A stretch of DNA of 64,000 nt from Aureibacter tunicatorum (lineage in GTDB: Bacteria; Bacteroidota; Bacteroidia; Cytophagales; Cyclobacteriaceae), in assembly GCF_036492635.1 (NCBI RefSeq), contig NZ_AP025307.1, positions 1-64,000 of the forward strand, read 5' to 3'. The translations under genes and the position numbers were made by a program. The notes below the pieces were generated by a model. That model saw only the letters and a program-made list of their open reading frames with translations, was not told the origin of the DNA and ran no database searches. Below are positions 34,843-45,527 of the stretch, piece after piece. The stretch's first letter is position 1, and each line of letters starts with the position of its first letter.

Positions 34843-37800
34843 CTACCTCTCAACAATAAAGCGATGATAGAGTCTCTCGCCGTTTTCTGTCAATACCTCT
34901 AAGGTGTATAGTCCTACAACCAAGCTATCGGTATAAACAAGAGCTTTACCTGACTTGAAGATTAACGATTGACTGCGAACTTTTCTTCCAAAGTTATCTA
35001 TAATGATTGCTTCAGCTTTACTGCAATTTTCCAGTTCAACAATCATTTCATCTTGTACTGGATTTGGATAACAAACTAATGAAACACCACTAGCTTCTTC
35101 TATATTACTTAAGATGATCGACAGTTCTTTTCTCGATTTACCTGACCAACCTATGGATGTTCTCACTCTCAGTTCTATAATATATGCGCCCAAGTCCTCC
35201 AAATTTAAATCAAATGAGGCCTCATCTCTTCTGATCTGATCTAAAGGTGTTGTGATGTTCCATTCCCATTCTAGAATCTCATATCCATCAATTGATCCAC
35301 TGATATTCACCTCTTTACCTGCGCCTACTTCCCCATTCACTTCAATTACCGGCAAAACATCCATGCTAGCTTCCAACACTTCTATCAAGCTTTCGCGAAA
35401 GATCTGCATACTGCCTAATTCGTTTTCAACCTCCAGCTTAACATCATACACACCAGCTATATCGAATTGAAAAACTGGGTTTTGCTCTGAAGATGACAAA
35501 ACTACATCTGAAGAGCTTATTGTCCATGACCACGACCTGATACTCCCTGTCGACAAATCTGTGAATTGAATGCTCTCACCCTGATAGATGACATGACTGT
35601 CCGCTTCAAAATCGACTACAGGCTCAATATCCCTTTCGATACAACTAAGTTCAGCAACCCAACCTGTTCTAACCTCAGAAAAATCAGAAATGAAGACAAA
35701 TGTTAACGCGCCATCCTCATTATTAGACATTAGCTGTTCAGGTAGAGTTGTCCCTGTATATTGACCAATCAACTCTGCCGCTTGATCAACACCATCATAT
35801 ACAAATAGATTATCATAACCTGTTTCGAGTTCAAAATGAGTAAATTCCACTCCTAATTGACTGTTTTCACGACCAGCAAAAATGGTAAAAGTCTTGTTTT
35901 CATTATCCTCGTAAAACCCAACAGAACTGCCCGAGTCAGTAAATGTTCCACCGCATGTACTTATAGTTCCGTTAGTCATCAAGATTTCATCATTAGGCAG
36001 TACTTTATCGACACATTCTATAGAAGCTCTCCAACCATCTGACGTTGAATAATTATTTGACGTAAATTTAAAAGTCAGCGCGTTGTACGAATTATTCGAA
36101 ACAATTCTTCCTGGGCTTTGACTACCTGAATACACTCCAATGAGCTTGACATCATCAATATACTCGCCATTGTAAATTCTTAATTCGTCTCCACTGCTAG
36201 TTTGAAACTGCTCAAAGTCAAAGGCGATGGATTTATCGTTAGCTCCAGAAGTAAAAGTGTGAATAAACGACTCGTTGTTTTGATAACCATTATTCGAACC
36301 GCCTGTATCCGTAAATATTCCATCGCAAACAGTTGTTATTCCGTTGGTAACTCTGATAACATTATCTTCTACCAAATCCTGACAACTTACATCCGCAGTC
36401 CAACCCGACCATACTCCTGTTTTGTCAGAACTAAATACAAAAGTCAATGCTCTATCATCATTAGATGACACAATAGCTCCAGGAGAATTCGTTCCTGTAT
36501 AAGTTCCAATAAACTCTGCGTTAAGATCTTTGCCGTTATAAATGGTCAAAAAGTCAAATGAATCCTCAAGGTCAAACGAAGTGAAATCAACTGATATTTC
36601 TTTCTCATCATCCGCTGAATATATAGTGAAGACCTTTCTTTCATCATTGCCATATGTTTGTCTTGATCCTCCCGAATCAGTAAATGTTCCCTCGCAAGTG
36701 TATAATTCCCCTTCTCTCATGATGATTTCTTCTGTTTCGACAATAGGGTCTTCGCAACTAATATTAGCTACCCAGCCCATAAAAGTAACGGACCCGTCAG
36801 AAGTAAACCTAAAGGTTAAAGCTCTCGAGTCATTATTTGAAACTATCTTGCCCGGCGAAATTTGGCTACCATAAGTACCAATCAATTCAGCATTTACATT
36901 CGACCCATCAAATATCTCCAGTCTATCAAAACTTGGTTCTTCAAGAGAAAAAGCTTCAAAATCTACAGCAATTTGCTTTGCGTCATCAGCAGAATAAATT
37001 GTGAAAACGTAATTCTCATTATTTTGGTAAGACCCATTTTGCCCTCCTGTATCAGTAAATATTCCTTCGCAGACTCTGACTTCTCCATTATGAATTCTGA
37101 TATCATTTAAATTATCCAAACAACTTATCTCCGCTTCCCAACCAGAACTCTGGATAGTACCATCAGAGACAAAAACAAAAGTTAAAGCATTATCAATATT
37201 ATCCGCGATAAACCTGCTTTCTATACTTTCACCTGTATATTGCCCTAAGAGCGTGGCTGAAGACGAACTACCATTATATACATACAAATGATCATGGCCT
37301 GACTCAATGCTAAAAGAGGTAAAATCTATTACTAGGGATTTATCCAAGTCTCCTCCTATGATAGTAAATGTATGATCTTCATTATTATCATAATTATTAT
37401 TTCGCCCTCCCGAATCCGTAAAGATTCCTTCGCAAGTTGTAATAACACCGTCAGTCATCTTAATGTCTGTGCCATCGGACTCAACACATGATACATCAGC
37501 AAGCCAACCATGATGTTCAATAGAAGAGTCTGAAGTAAACCTGAAAGTCAATACCCCCCTTTGATTATTAGAAATTACTTCTCCCGGAGAATTCGTACCG
37601 GTAAACACACCAATAAACCTTGCTTGCGTATTTTCACCATCATATATATATAATTTCTCAAAATCACTTTCCACCTCAAATTCATTAAAATCGATTTTTA
37701 CTTGCTTTCCATCCTCTCCGGCAAAAATAGAAAACACATAATCTTCATTGCTAGAGTAAGAAAGACCGCTTCCTCCTGAATCTGTAAATGTTCCTTCACA

Positions 37801-40482
37801 AGCTATGATGCTCCCGTTTGACATTTTAATGTCTCCTCCTTCTATTGCTTCTTCACAGCTTATGATGGCCTCCCATCCATCATATGTGATCGATCCATCT
37901 GATTCAAATCGAAATGTAAGAGCTCCTTTTTCATTATTTGAAACTATTTTTCCTATATTTTGATTGCCACTGGCATTTACTAATATAGGACTATCAGCTG
38001 TTTCTCCATTATAAATCGTTAGCACGTCATAACCCGACTCAGTGGCAAACTTTTGAAAATCAACAGCAACTTGTTTTCCTTCTTCTCCTGAATAAATAGT
38101 AAAAATATAGTCTTCATATGAGTCATACTCTCCATAAATCCCTTTTGAATCCGTAAACAAGCCTTCGCATAAAGTCACTGCTCCATTAGTCATTGTAATT
38201 TCGCTGCTTTCCGTTAACTCTTCGCATGCAATATTCGCTTTCCAGCCTCTGCCGGTAATGGATTCATCAGTATCAAATTCAAATGTCAAAGCTCCGCTTT
38301 CATTTCTCGCTGAAATTTTCCCTGGATGTCTGAACCCTGTCAATCGTTGTAGAACAGGACTGCTCGAGCTTGGTCCATTATAGATAACAAGTTCATCATA
38401 CCCCTCTTCCACTTCAAAGTATTCAAAATCAACAGTAACAACCGAAGAATCATTGGCAGGGAAAATAGTATAGGTGAAATTTACATCATTGCTATACCCC
38501 TCATCACTTCCTCCATCATCCGTAAAAATGCCTGAACAAGCAGTCAAGCTTCCATTCTCAATGATAATATCATTTGTAATAACCACATAATCCTCAAATA
38601 CTTTTTCAACAACTGTCCCATTGGTGCCTGTAAGAGTCAGTGTCACATCATAACTCCCCACATTTTCATAACGAATTAATCCGTTCGGCTCAAAGCCCGA
38701 AAACTGGGCTGGAGATCCATCTTCAAACTCCCATTCCCATGATTGAACTTCGAACTCGCCTATATTTGATACATTTTCGAATGTTAAATTTGTGTATGGA
38801 TAATCTATAGATTTGCTAGAAGTTATCCCCAATATAGGAGAATCGGTTGGATCAACGCAACTTATATAAGCTTCCCATCCATGATCTGAGATATAATGAC
38901 TCGATTTATATTCAAAAGTCAAAGCACCAGAGCTATGATAAGAACTTACTATTCCCGGTAATTCAGTCCCCTTATAAATACCTATAAGGTCCTTGTCTGA
39001 AGACGTCCCGCTATATATCTTTAGGTAATCGGACTCTCCATATTCACCATAATATAAAGAGAAGCTCTTAAAATCAGCTTGAACTATTCCTCCTGCTGCT
39101 TCCGGGTAAATCGTCATGCTAAAATTTCTATTCCCTAAATAATTACCCTTGACTCCTTCATCAAAAAAAGGAATATCACATACTCTCACGTCATCATTAC
39201 CCATCTTGATATGCCTCAACACTTCCACAGTTTTCGAATAAGTGTCTTCATTTCCTTTCGAATCTGAAACTTTCAATGTAATAGTATATATTCCTTCGGC
39301 TGGATAAGTTATAGCAGGCGGTAGCTCGCCTATAAACCGCTCAAGATTGCTCCCCGGCAGATTCCATTCCCAATTCGCAATTGGCGTGTCAGCATCCAAA
39401 CTTTTGGATAACTGGATAAAATTCAGTGCTTCTTCTGGGTTAAGATATTCTTTATCCATATCGAAATATGATACAAGCTGGGATTCGCCTTCCAAAATAC
39501 CCGTCAATATCAAATTGGTCTCAGTCCAAAGATTGGACCTGTCCGCAATAGAAGAATACATTGTTCCTAAAGCTCGGTCTTTCTGGCCATTAGTGAACAT
39601 CCCCATGCAAGTTGTGTATTCCATATAATTCTGAACGTTGTCTAACGATCCGCAACTATACTGCTCATAATTATCTCCACAGTATCTATTGCCTGTGGTC
39701 ATCGGTGTATCTTCCACCTCATCATCAAAATTGCAATTCACCTCGCTCATCACACGGCCTCCATGTCCCCAAATATGCTTAAGATTCATCCAATGGCCTA
39801 ATTCATGGCTAAACACATGAAGATAATCATAGTTGCCTGCCGCGGTCCCAAAAGTTCCCAAGACAGAAGACACCATTACTAAACCATCCTTATATTTATC
39901 TTGATCTTCAGCCACTGTGCTTGGAAAAGAGGCATACCCCAATACTCCATCCATATTATTCACCACCCATATATTCAGATAGTTCTCCCTAGGCCAATTG
40001 ATGAGCCCCTTCAGAGCTTCTTCATCATTATTATTCGCTAAATAATTGTTTTGAATATAATTAATGCCTGAGGTCGGCTTTCCTAAAGGATCTAAACTAG
40101 CTATTCTGAACTCAATACCCATGTTGGCAGCTATAGGCCTAAACTCCTCATGCAAAATATTTCTTTCAGGATTTTTCAATGAAAAATCTTCGTTGACAAC
40201 TCGAATTGCATCCGCCAATTGCTCTTCAGTTGGCCTGGTAAACTCACTGCCATATACTACATGAAAAACTACCGGAATAATCAGCTTCTCTTCTCGTATC
40301 CTTCCTGATTTCTTCCTTTCGATAAATGTTTTAGTGAATTCATCAAGCTCTTTCTGGTACTTGGAAATTTTTGTATCAGGTTCTGAAAAAATTCCATGAT
40401 CAGTTCCACACATATCTCCTTGTGCGCTAACCTTAATGCTTATTATTGTAAACAAAAGCATTAATAATTTAAATATTTTCAT
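34843..40482 (-). CDS. Secreted M43 metalloprotease with nine CUB domains and T9SS tail
   Basis: An 1879-residue exported protein. After the signal peptide (ends KVSAQGD) the pappalysin-like M43 catalytic domain (about 50-330) carries HELGHWMNLKH, giving zinc ligands His226, His230 and His236 with Glu227. A PKD-like domain follows (about 340-430). Nine CUB domains come next, each opening like CEGIFTDSGG and closing GW-x-A-x-(I/V)SC, with a second PKD between the first and second CUB and two more PKD-like domains after the ninth. The last 85 residues form a T9SS type A sorting domain (YPNPVQDEMIVE). It should be secreted by the type IX system and attached or released as an adhesive protease. 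It lies alone, with a terminator downstream. Confidence 0.95.
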   Translation of the reverse strand: MKIFKLLMLLFTIISIKVSAQGDMCGTDHGIFSEPDTKISKYQKELDEFTKTFIERKKSGRIREEKLIIPVVFHVVYGSEFTRPTEEQLADAIRVVNEDFSLKNPERNILHEEFRPIAANMGIEFRIASLDPLGKPTSGINYIQNNYLANNNDEEALKGLINWPRENYLNIWVVNNMDGVLGYASFPSTVAEDQDKYKDGLVMVSSVLGTFGTAAGNYDYLHVFSHELGHWMNLKHIWGHGGRVMSEVNCNFDDEVEDTPMTTGNRYCGDNYEQYSCGSLDNVQNYMEYTTCMGMFTNGQKDRALGTMYSSIADRSNLWTETNLILTGILEGESQLVSYFDMDKEYLNPEEALNFIQLSKSLDADTPIANWEWNLPGSNLERFIGELPPAITYPAEGIYTITLKVSDSKGNEDTYSKTVEVLRHIKMGNDDVRVCDIPFFDEGVKGNYLGNRNFSMTIYPEAAGGIVQADFKSFSLYYGEYGESDYLKIYSGTSSDKDLIGIYKGTELPGIVSSYHSSGALTFEYKSSHYISDHGWEAYISCVDPTDSPILGITSSKSIDYPYTNLTFENVSNIGEFEVQSWEWEFEDGSPAQFSGFEPNGLIRYENVGSYDVTLTLTGTNGTVVEKVFEDYVVITNDIIIENGSLTACSGIFTDDGGSDEGYSNDVNFTYTIFPANDSSVVTVDFEYFEVEEGYDELVIYNGPSSSSPVLQRLTGFRHPGKISARNESGALTFEFDTDESITGRGWKANIACEELTESSEITMTNGAVTLCEGLFTDSKGIYGEYDSYEDYIFTIYSGEEGKQVAVDFQKFATESGYDVLTIYNGETADSPILVNASGNQNIGKIVSNNEKGALTFRFESDGSITYDGWEAIISCEEAIEGGDIKMSNGSIIACEGTFTDSGGSGLSYSSNEDYVFSIFAGEDGKQVKIDFNEFEVESDFEKLYIYDGENTQARFIGVFTGTNSPGEVISNNQRGVLTFRFTSDSSIEHHGWLADVSCVESDGTDIKMTDGVITTCEGIFTDSGGRNNNYDNNEDHTFTIIGGDLDKSLVIDFTSFSIESGHDHLYVYNGSSSSATLLGQYTGESIESRFIADNIDNALTFVFVSDGTIQSSGWEAEISCLDNLNDIRIHNGEVRVCEGIFTDTGGQNGSYQNNENYVFTIYSADDAKQIAVDFEAFSLEEPSFDRLEIFDGSNVNAELIGTYGSQISPGKIVSNNDSRALTFRFTSDGSVTFMGWVANISCEDPIVETEEIIMREGELYTCEGTFTDSGGSRQTYGNDERKVFTIYSADDEKEISVDFTSFDLEDSFDFLTIYNGKDLNAEFIGTYTGTNSPGAIVSSNDDRALTFVFSSDKTGVWSGWTADVSCQDLVEDNVIRVTNGITTVCDGIFTDTGGSNNGYQNNESFIHTFTSGANDKSIAFDFEQFQTSSGDELRIYNGEYIDDVKLIGVYSGSQSPGRIVSNNSYNALTFKFTSNNYSTSDGWRASIECVDKVLPNDEILMTNGTISTCGGTFTDSGSSVGFYEDNENKTFTIFAGRENSQLGVEFTHFELETGYDNLFVYDGVDQAAELIGQYTGTTLPEQLMSNNEDGALTFVFISDFSEVRTGWVAELSCIERDIEPVVDFEADSHVIYQGESIQFTDLSTGSIRSWSWTISSSDVVLSSSEQNPVFQFDIAGVYDVKLEVENELGSMQIFRESLIEVLEASMDVLPVIEVNGEVGAGKEVNISGSIDGYEILEWEWNITTPLDQIRRDEASFDLNLEDLGAYIIELRVRTSIGWSGKSRKELSIILSNIEEASGVSLVCYPNPVQDEMIVELENCSKAEAIIIDNFGRKVRSQSLIFKSGKALVYTDSLVVGLYTLEVLTENGERLYHRFIVER

Positions 40483-40998
40483 TATAGTTAATGTTGTTTT
40501 CGCAACAAATGTATGTAAAAAATATTTTTTATAACTTTTTCCAAATAAAAAATATTTAAAAATGGCAATATATCAACACTCTTATAGCATAATAATATCA
40601 TAAATAAAGTGATTTAAAGTAAATTACACACTACAACCATCGTCGAATTAAATATGCATCGCAGAAAAAATAATATTAAATATCAATAGAACTCAGTCCA
40701 ATTCTTATCATCATAGATTCATTGAGCGTCATGGTAATCTATTTGAACATCATGGTAAAGCAAAATCACATCATGTTTTTCCAATTTTTTCGCCTCTCAC
40801 CCATTTCGACAGTCTAATACTTCTGAAAATTCACCCAAAGAATTAGACTAATTTAAACTTCATTTAATAAAATTAAAGTTTAAATAATACCATTTTATTA
40901 AAAAAATTATTACTTTTCTAATCAAATTAGGACTTTGATGGAAATCATTACAATTGATCTCTGCCATGCCTATCTCTCAGTAAATAAAATAACTCTCA
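40483..40998. other. AT-rich gap between protease and toxin genes
   Basis: About 516 bp separate the divergent protease and toxin genes. No intact frame is seen. The only repeat is a short CATCATGGTAA motif near 40730-40760. Promoters for both genes must lie here, but no box stands out. Confidence 0.45.
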
Positions 40999-43900
40999 AT
41001 GGGCAGCGAAATAGCGTATGTCGATCCCGAAGAGCTCTATCTAGAAGAGGAGCGTCTGAAGAAACTCAAGCAAAATGAAGAGCCTCTCTATTCTGACGAG
41101 GAGCATCAAGCATTTTATAAAGCCCATATCGACACTTTCGGGTCCATACGCGATCAAAAGCCCGAGCCGAAGCTGAGCCATGACGACATGCTCCAAAGGC
41201 TTCAAAACAACGACATGTTCCAGCGTCTGTTGGAAGCGCAGGAAGAGGAGCAAAAAACAGACGGGCATCCCGAACCGGCCAAGGATCAAAGCGAAAAACA
41301 AGAAGAGCAACAAACCGATCCTCCAATCGTAGAGCCCGCTCCCCAGCCGAAAAGCAAAGCCAAAAGCGTTGCCGAGCGCATCAGGCTCAGAAAGATGGCC
41401 CAAGAGCTCAGGGACAAGGATGTGATCAAAGCGTACAAATCTTTTCAGGAATTCAGAAGATCGTCGCTCAAGCAGCGAATGAACAGATTCCAAAAGACCT
41501 CCATGAACAACAAGTTCTCCGCTCTCGATCGCAAGCTCAAGAAAAACGGCGACGTCTACGGATCGGAAGAATTTATCGAAACTCTGCGAGATATCTTCCC
41601 CGAAGTGCGATGGGAAATGACCGTTCCCAATGTTGACGAATACATCGCTCAAATAGAACAAGAGGAAAGCGAAGCCAGAGACATTGAGTCGCAGGAGTCT
41701 TCGCTGGCCAAAGTGCCTGAGTCTGTCGAGCAATCGAACGCCAAGACTGGTGAAAACGCTGAATCTCGCAGCAAGACGAAAGAAGAGCAGGAAGCCGAGG
41801 CCGTCAAAAATAAAGTCAAAGCGCTCGAGGAAGCTGCTAAAAAAGGAGAAAATACAGAAGCAGAGGAAAAGCCTCAACCCGAAGCGGTCGAAATGGACAA
41901 ATCGGGCACGGACGGATACGCCAATTCCCTGATGCAACAACCTCCGATGTCTTTCATCGAGGAAGTTCGCAAAGCGCCTGAGACAGCCAACGAGCTTCAT
42001 GCCAAGGAAAGCAAGGAAGCGCAGGAAAGCCTTCCGGAGATCAAGACGCCTACGGGCATCGAAGCCAAGGAAAAGCCGGTGATCAAAAAGCCCGAGCTTC
42101 CCCAAAGCCAGACGCTGGACTTGGAGCAGGACTCCAAGGAGGAAAAAACGCATATGGACGAGCCGGAGGTCGGCAGCACTCGCAATGTGAGCATGCCTTC
42201 CAAGCCAAAGGCCGCGGCGACGGACGACCCGGAGTACGCTTCGCGCATGAAAGACGCGATTTCCTCGATTCCTAATCGACTGCCTTCGGTCAATACCGAC
42301 CCTGGGCCTACGCCTCAAGTATCGCTCACGGGAGCTTCGGATCCGGCCCAGCAAGACAAATTTGTGGAGCAAGCAGAGGGCTTGATTGCCGAAGAAAGAA
42401 ATAAAGCCATGGCCGCGGCCCAAGCGGACTTTGGCGAAAACGATATCGCGCCGACACCCGACGAGACTATGCTCAAGGCCAGCCAAGGTATCAGCGAACC
42501 GCAATTGGCCAAGGCTTCCGAGCTTCAGCTGCAGGAAGTATCCTTGCCGGAAGTGAATCAGGCCTTTGACAGACAGGCACACGAAAAGTTGCAAGCTGAT
42601 CTACAAGAGCAAAAAGACAGGCAAGCGGAAGCGCAGGAAGAGTTGCAAAGTCGAACGGATCAGGAACGTCAGAAATTCGACAAGAAGCTCGACGATAAAA
42701 TCACCCAAGCGGCGGCTAAGCAAAGCAAGGCGAAGGAAAAAGCCGAAGCCGACACCAAAGCCTACCGAGAAGAATGGGAAGCGGAGAATCAAGCCCGCAT
42801 GGAAGAGTACGACCAACAGGTCGAGCAGCGCACTCGGGAGAATCAGGAAATGATTGATCGAGAGGTCAATTCCACGCAGGATAAAGCGCAGGGCAAAATG
42901 AACAAAGCCCGCGCCGACGCCGACAAAAAGGTGAAAGAAGCCAATAACAAGGCCCAGACAGCGACCAAAGAAGCTCAAGAAGACAAAAGCTGGTGGGATC
43001 AAGCCGTAGAATTTGTCGAAAGCGTGTTCGACAGTCTCAAAAAAGCCTTGAACAGCATCTTTGAAGGATTAAGAACAGCGGTCAAAGCCATCATGAAAGC
43101 CGTGAAGGAAGCCGTGGTTTCCTTGATCGAAGCGGCCAGAGTGCTTGTGGTCAATCTGATCAAAGCCTTTGGGGAAATACTGAAATCGATGGTGAACACC
43201 TTGCTGGCGGCCTTTCCAGCCATCGCCCAGCGATTCTGCGACTTGATAGACCAAGCTGTGGAAATCGCCGAAAAAGCCGTCAACAAAATCGCCGCAGGAC
43301 TCAAAGCCGCAGCCAGCTTCCTGATCGACGTTTTGGCCAAAGCCATCGACACCTATTTGGCGGCTTACCAGGCTATTTTCAATTTCTTGCTTGAGGCCGT
43401 CGAGTTCATCGCCGTAGGCATGTTGAGGATATTGGAAAAGATCACCAACTTGGTATTGGCAGCTCAGATGAGTCCCGATTTCTTCTTGGGGCAGATGAGC
43501 GAAGAGCTGTTGGGATCCAATATCATGGTACCTTTGCCTAACGAAATAGTCATGGCAAAAGGTGGCAAAACAGGGATCGAACAAGCTTCCATAGAAGCTT
43601 CTGAACTTACAAAAGATCAGAAGCTCCTAGAAAAATCTCCGTATGACAGCGAAGATTTCAAAGTCGATCCTGTGGTGCAAAACCTAGAACTGAGCCCCGA
43701 ACTTATGGCTCAGTTGCAAGCCAGTGGAGACGGTGTGATAGAATTTGATTCGGGGAAAAACAATAGCCTTGAAGAAGTCAAGTCAGAGGTCAGCGCCAAT
43801 GCGAAAGAAGATCCGTCCAAAAAGGTAGACTTAAGGACAGATTCTGACCAAGCAGTCGCTTATTCTGAAAATAATATTGCCTACAGCAAAAAAGATGTCG

Positions 43901-45522
43901 CAAGACTACAAAGCCAAGGAATGGTCGGCCCATTCAACTCGCCGGGAGAAAGAAGCAGCCATTTGGTTGGCCAGATTACCAGCGGAGTCAAGAAGCTCTG
44001 GGATGAAAAATGGCCGATAATTGTCGCTGCCATTGTCGGCGGTATTCTCGGATTGATCTTAGCCAATATTCTGACAGGAGGAGCCATCATGGCAGCCTTG
44101 CCGTTGATCATACAAATCGTTGGTGCGGCTTTCGCGGCCAAAGGGATTTACGATCTATTGGGCCACTTCAAAGAATACCTGAGCAGCAGCTGGGTGGGAC
44201 AGATCGCCAAAGGAGGAAAGCACCTGGCTCGTGCATTAGCGGCATTGGCTATCGAAGCGGTCTTCGCCTTGATGTTTGGAGGCAAAGCAGCATTCAAAGC
44301 CATCAAAAGTGGCGCAAAAAGCATCGCCAAGAATGGCGTGAAAGCTTCTGTCAAGTCGGGAGCCAAACTGGCTAAGAACGCTGTGAAAAACAGCGTCAAA
44401 TCCACTGCCAAAGCAGGAAAAGAACTGGGACAAGTAGCCCTTGCTGGTGCTAAGACAGGCTTTAGAAATACCATCAAAGGCGGTAAATTCCTCCTAAAAG
44501 GCATACAAAAAGGAGCTGTCAAAGGGGCCAAGTCCTTCAAGCAACTGGCTAAAAAGCTCGGCGATAAGCTGAAATTTGATAAGTATAGATTCACCTTCAA
44601 AAACCGTCGATTCAAGCTCGAAGGGCATTTGAATCCGTGGGTGCTACTTGCTAATGGAGAGGTAGAATATGTTGATCAAAAAGATTTGACAAGAAGTGGC
44701 TCTGGAAGATTAGGAGACAGTGTTATTTATAAACCAAAAGGAGCGGATAAAGGACGTCATGGCTATGTTATTGGTGAAAAAGCGTTCATTAAAGATGGAA
44801 AAAGACAAGGAAGTGCATTTGTTGAAGATGCGAGAAAAGCAGCCAAAAACACTGATAATATTGAGTCCAAAGAGTTGTATCAATCCTTAAAAGATAAAGG
44901 TTCTGCTCCTAAAGGAAACGATGCTAGATACAAATACATCAGTAACAAATCTGGTCAACCTAGAAATCCTAAATTTAGATCTAACTATTTCGATTACTTG
45001 AAGAAAACACATGGAATTGAACTATCTGATACGGCTAAAAGGTTGCTTAATGTTCACCATATTGTTCCTAACTTTATCAAAGGAGAAAAAGAAATAGCTG
45101 AATTCTTAAAAGCAATGAAGTTCAATATTGATGAACTTGAAAATGCAATCGGTCTTCCTACCGTTGATTTGAAATCCATGAGAGGTTTCGTAGATGACCT
45201 TGCAGATGCTTCCAAAAAAATTAATGCTCAAGGAAAACTTGATGATGCGCTTAAGGCAATTAAAGACAAACATAAGATAGATCTAGACCCGAATGAATTG
45301 GATGGATTATTAAAGGAGTTGAAAAGATTTGAAGGAAGATCTGTCCATGAAGGATATCATACTGCTTATTCTAAAGCAATAAAAAAATCACTAGAAGATT
45401 ATGCTAGCCAATTTAATAATACAACTTCAAAAGCTGTACAAGATATGGTAAAAGCAGATTTTCAAGATTATATTAACAATATAATAAATAAACTTAAAAA
45501 TGGTGAAATTGAATTGCCATAG
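40999..45522 (+). CDS. Polymorphic toxin, 1507 residues, AHH-type nuclease tip
   Basis: No signal peptide. Residues 1-640 are charged, Glu/Lys-rich coiled coil. About 650-830 is a run of amphipathic helices (WWDQAVEFVESVFDSLKKAL, LIDQAVEIAEKAVNKIAAGL) of the kind found in large injected toxins, and residues about 1010-1055 are hydrophobic. A basic segment (about 1085-1190) leads to a conserved pre-tip (FTFKNRRFKLEGHLNPW). The tip has HHIVP (His1353/1354), ELENAIGLPT and HEGYHTAYSKAIKKS, the AHH nuclease pattern with V for A. Body codons are GC-rich and the tip AT-rich, so the tip looks swapped. An Imm11-like gene starts 5 bp downstream. Confidence 0.82.
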   Translation: MGSEIAYVDPEELYLEEERLKKLKQNEEPLYSDEEHQAFYKAHIDTFGSIRDQKPEPKLSHDDMLQRLQNNDMFQRLLEAQEEEQKTDGHPEPAKDQSEKQEEQQTDPPIVEPAPQPKSKAKSVAERIRLRKMAQELRDKDVIKAYKSFQEFRRSSLKQRMNRFQKTSMNNKFSALDRKLKKNGDVYGSEEFIETLRDIFPEVRWEMTVPNVDEYIAQIEQEESEARDIESQESSLAKVPESVEQSNAKTGENAESRSKTKEEQEAEAVKNKVKALEEAAKKGENTEAEEKPQPEAVEMDKSGTDGYANSLMQQPPMSFIEEVRKAPETANELHAKESKEAQESLPEIKTPTGIEAKEKPVIKKPELPQSQTLDLEQDSKEEKTHMDEPEVGSTRNVSMPSKPKAAATDDPEYASRMKDAISSIPNRLPSVNTDPGPTPQVSLTGASDPAQQDKFVEQAEGLIAEERNKAMAAAQADFGENDIAPTPDETMLKASQGISEPQLAKASELQLQEVSLPEVNQAFDRQAHEKLQADLQEQKDRQAEAQEELQSRTDQERQKFDKKLDDKITQAAAKQSKAKEKAEADTKAYREEWEAENQARMEEYDQQVEQRTRENQEMIDREVNSTQDKAQGKMNKARADADKKVKEANNKAQTATKEAQEDKSWWDQAVEFVESVFDSLKKALNSIFEGLRTAVKAIMKAVKEAVVSLIEAARVLVVNLIKAFGEILKSMVNTLLAAFPAIAQRFCDLIDQAVEIAEKAVNKIAAGLKAAASFLIDVLAKAIDTYLAAYQAIFNFLLEAVEFIAVGMLRILEKITNLVLAAQMSPDFFLGQMSEELLGSNIMVPLPNEIVMAKGGKTGIEQASIEASELTKDQKLLEKSPYDSEDFKVDPVVQNLELSPELMAQLQASGDGVIEFDSGKNNSLEEVKSEVSANAKEDPSKKVDLRTDSDQAVAYSENNIAYSKKDVARLQSQGMVGPFNSPGERSSHLVGQITSGVKKLWDEKWPIIVAAIVGGILGLILANILTGGAIMAALPLIIQIVGAAFAAKGIYDLLGHFKEYLSSSWVGQIAKGGKHLARALAALAIEAVFALMFGGKAAFKAIKSGAKSIAKNGVKASVKSGAKLAKNAVKNSVKSTAKAGKELGQVALAGAKTGFRNTIKGGKFLLKGIQKGAVKGAKSFKQLAKKLGDKLKFDKYRFTFKNRRFKLEGHLNPWVLLANGEVEYVDQKDLTRSGSGRLGDSVIYKPKGADKGRHGYVIGEKAFIKDGKRQGSAFVEDARKAAKNTDNIESKELYQSLKDKGSAPKGNDARYKYISNKSGQPRNPKFRSNYFDYLKKTHGIELSDTAKRLLNVHHIVPNFIKGEKEIAEFLKAMKFNIDELENAIGLPTVDLKSMRGFVDDLADASKKINAQGKLDDALKAIKDKHKIDLDPNELDGLLKELKRFEGRSVHEGYHTAYSKAIKKSLEDYASQFNNTTSKAVQDMVKADFQDYINNIINKLKNGEIELP
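44551..44663 (+). repeat. Pre-tip repeat, main copy
   Basis: This 113-bp segment encodes the conserved part before the toxin tip (KFDKYRFTFKNRRFKLEG...). It matches 46170-46282 with about 11 differences (roughly 90%), including 44 identical bases in a row. It is the obvious place for recombination between toxin and orphan tip. Confidence 0.85.
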
Positions 45523-45527
45523 AAATT

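Noticed and set aside
41041-42594. A 517-residue open frame on the minus strand inside the toxin gene
   Set aside because: It is the mirror of the Glu/Lys-rich coiled-coil codons. Its translation is rich in Leu, Phe and Arg without domains, and the plus frame is clearly the gene.
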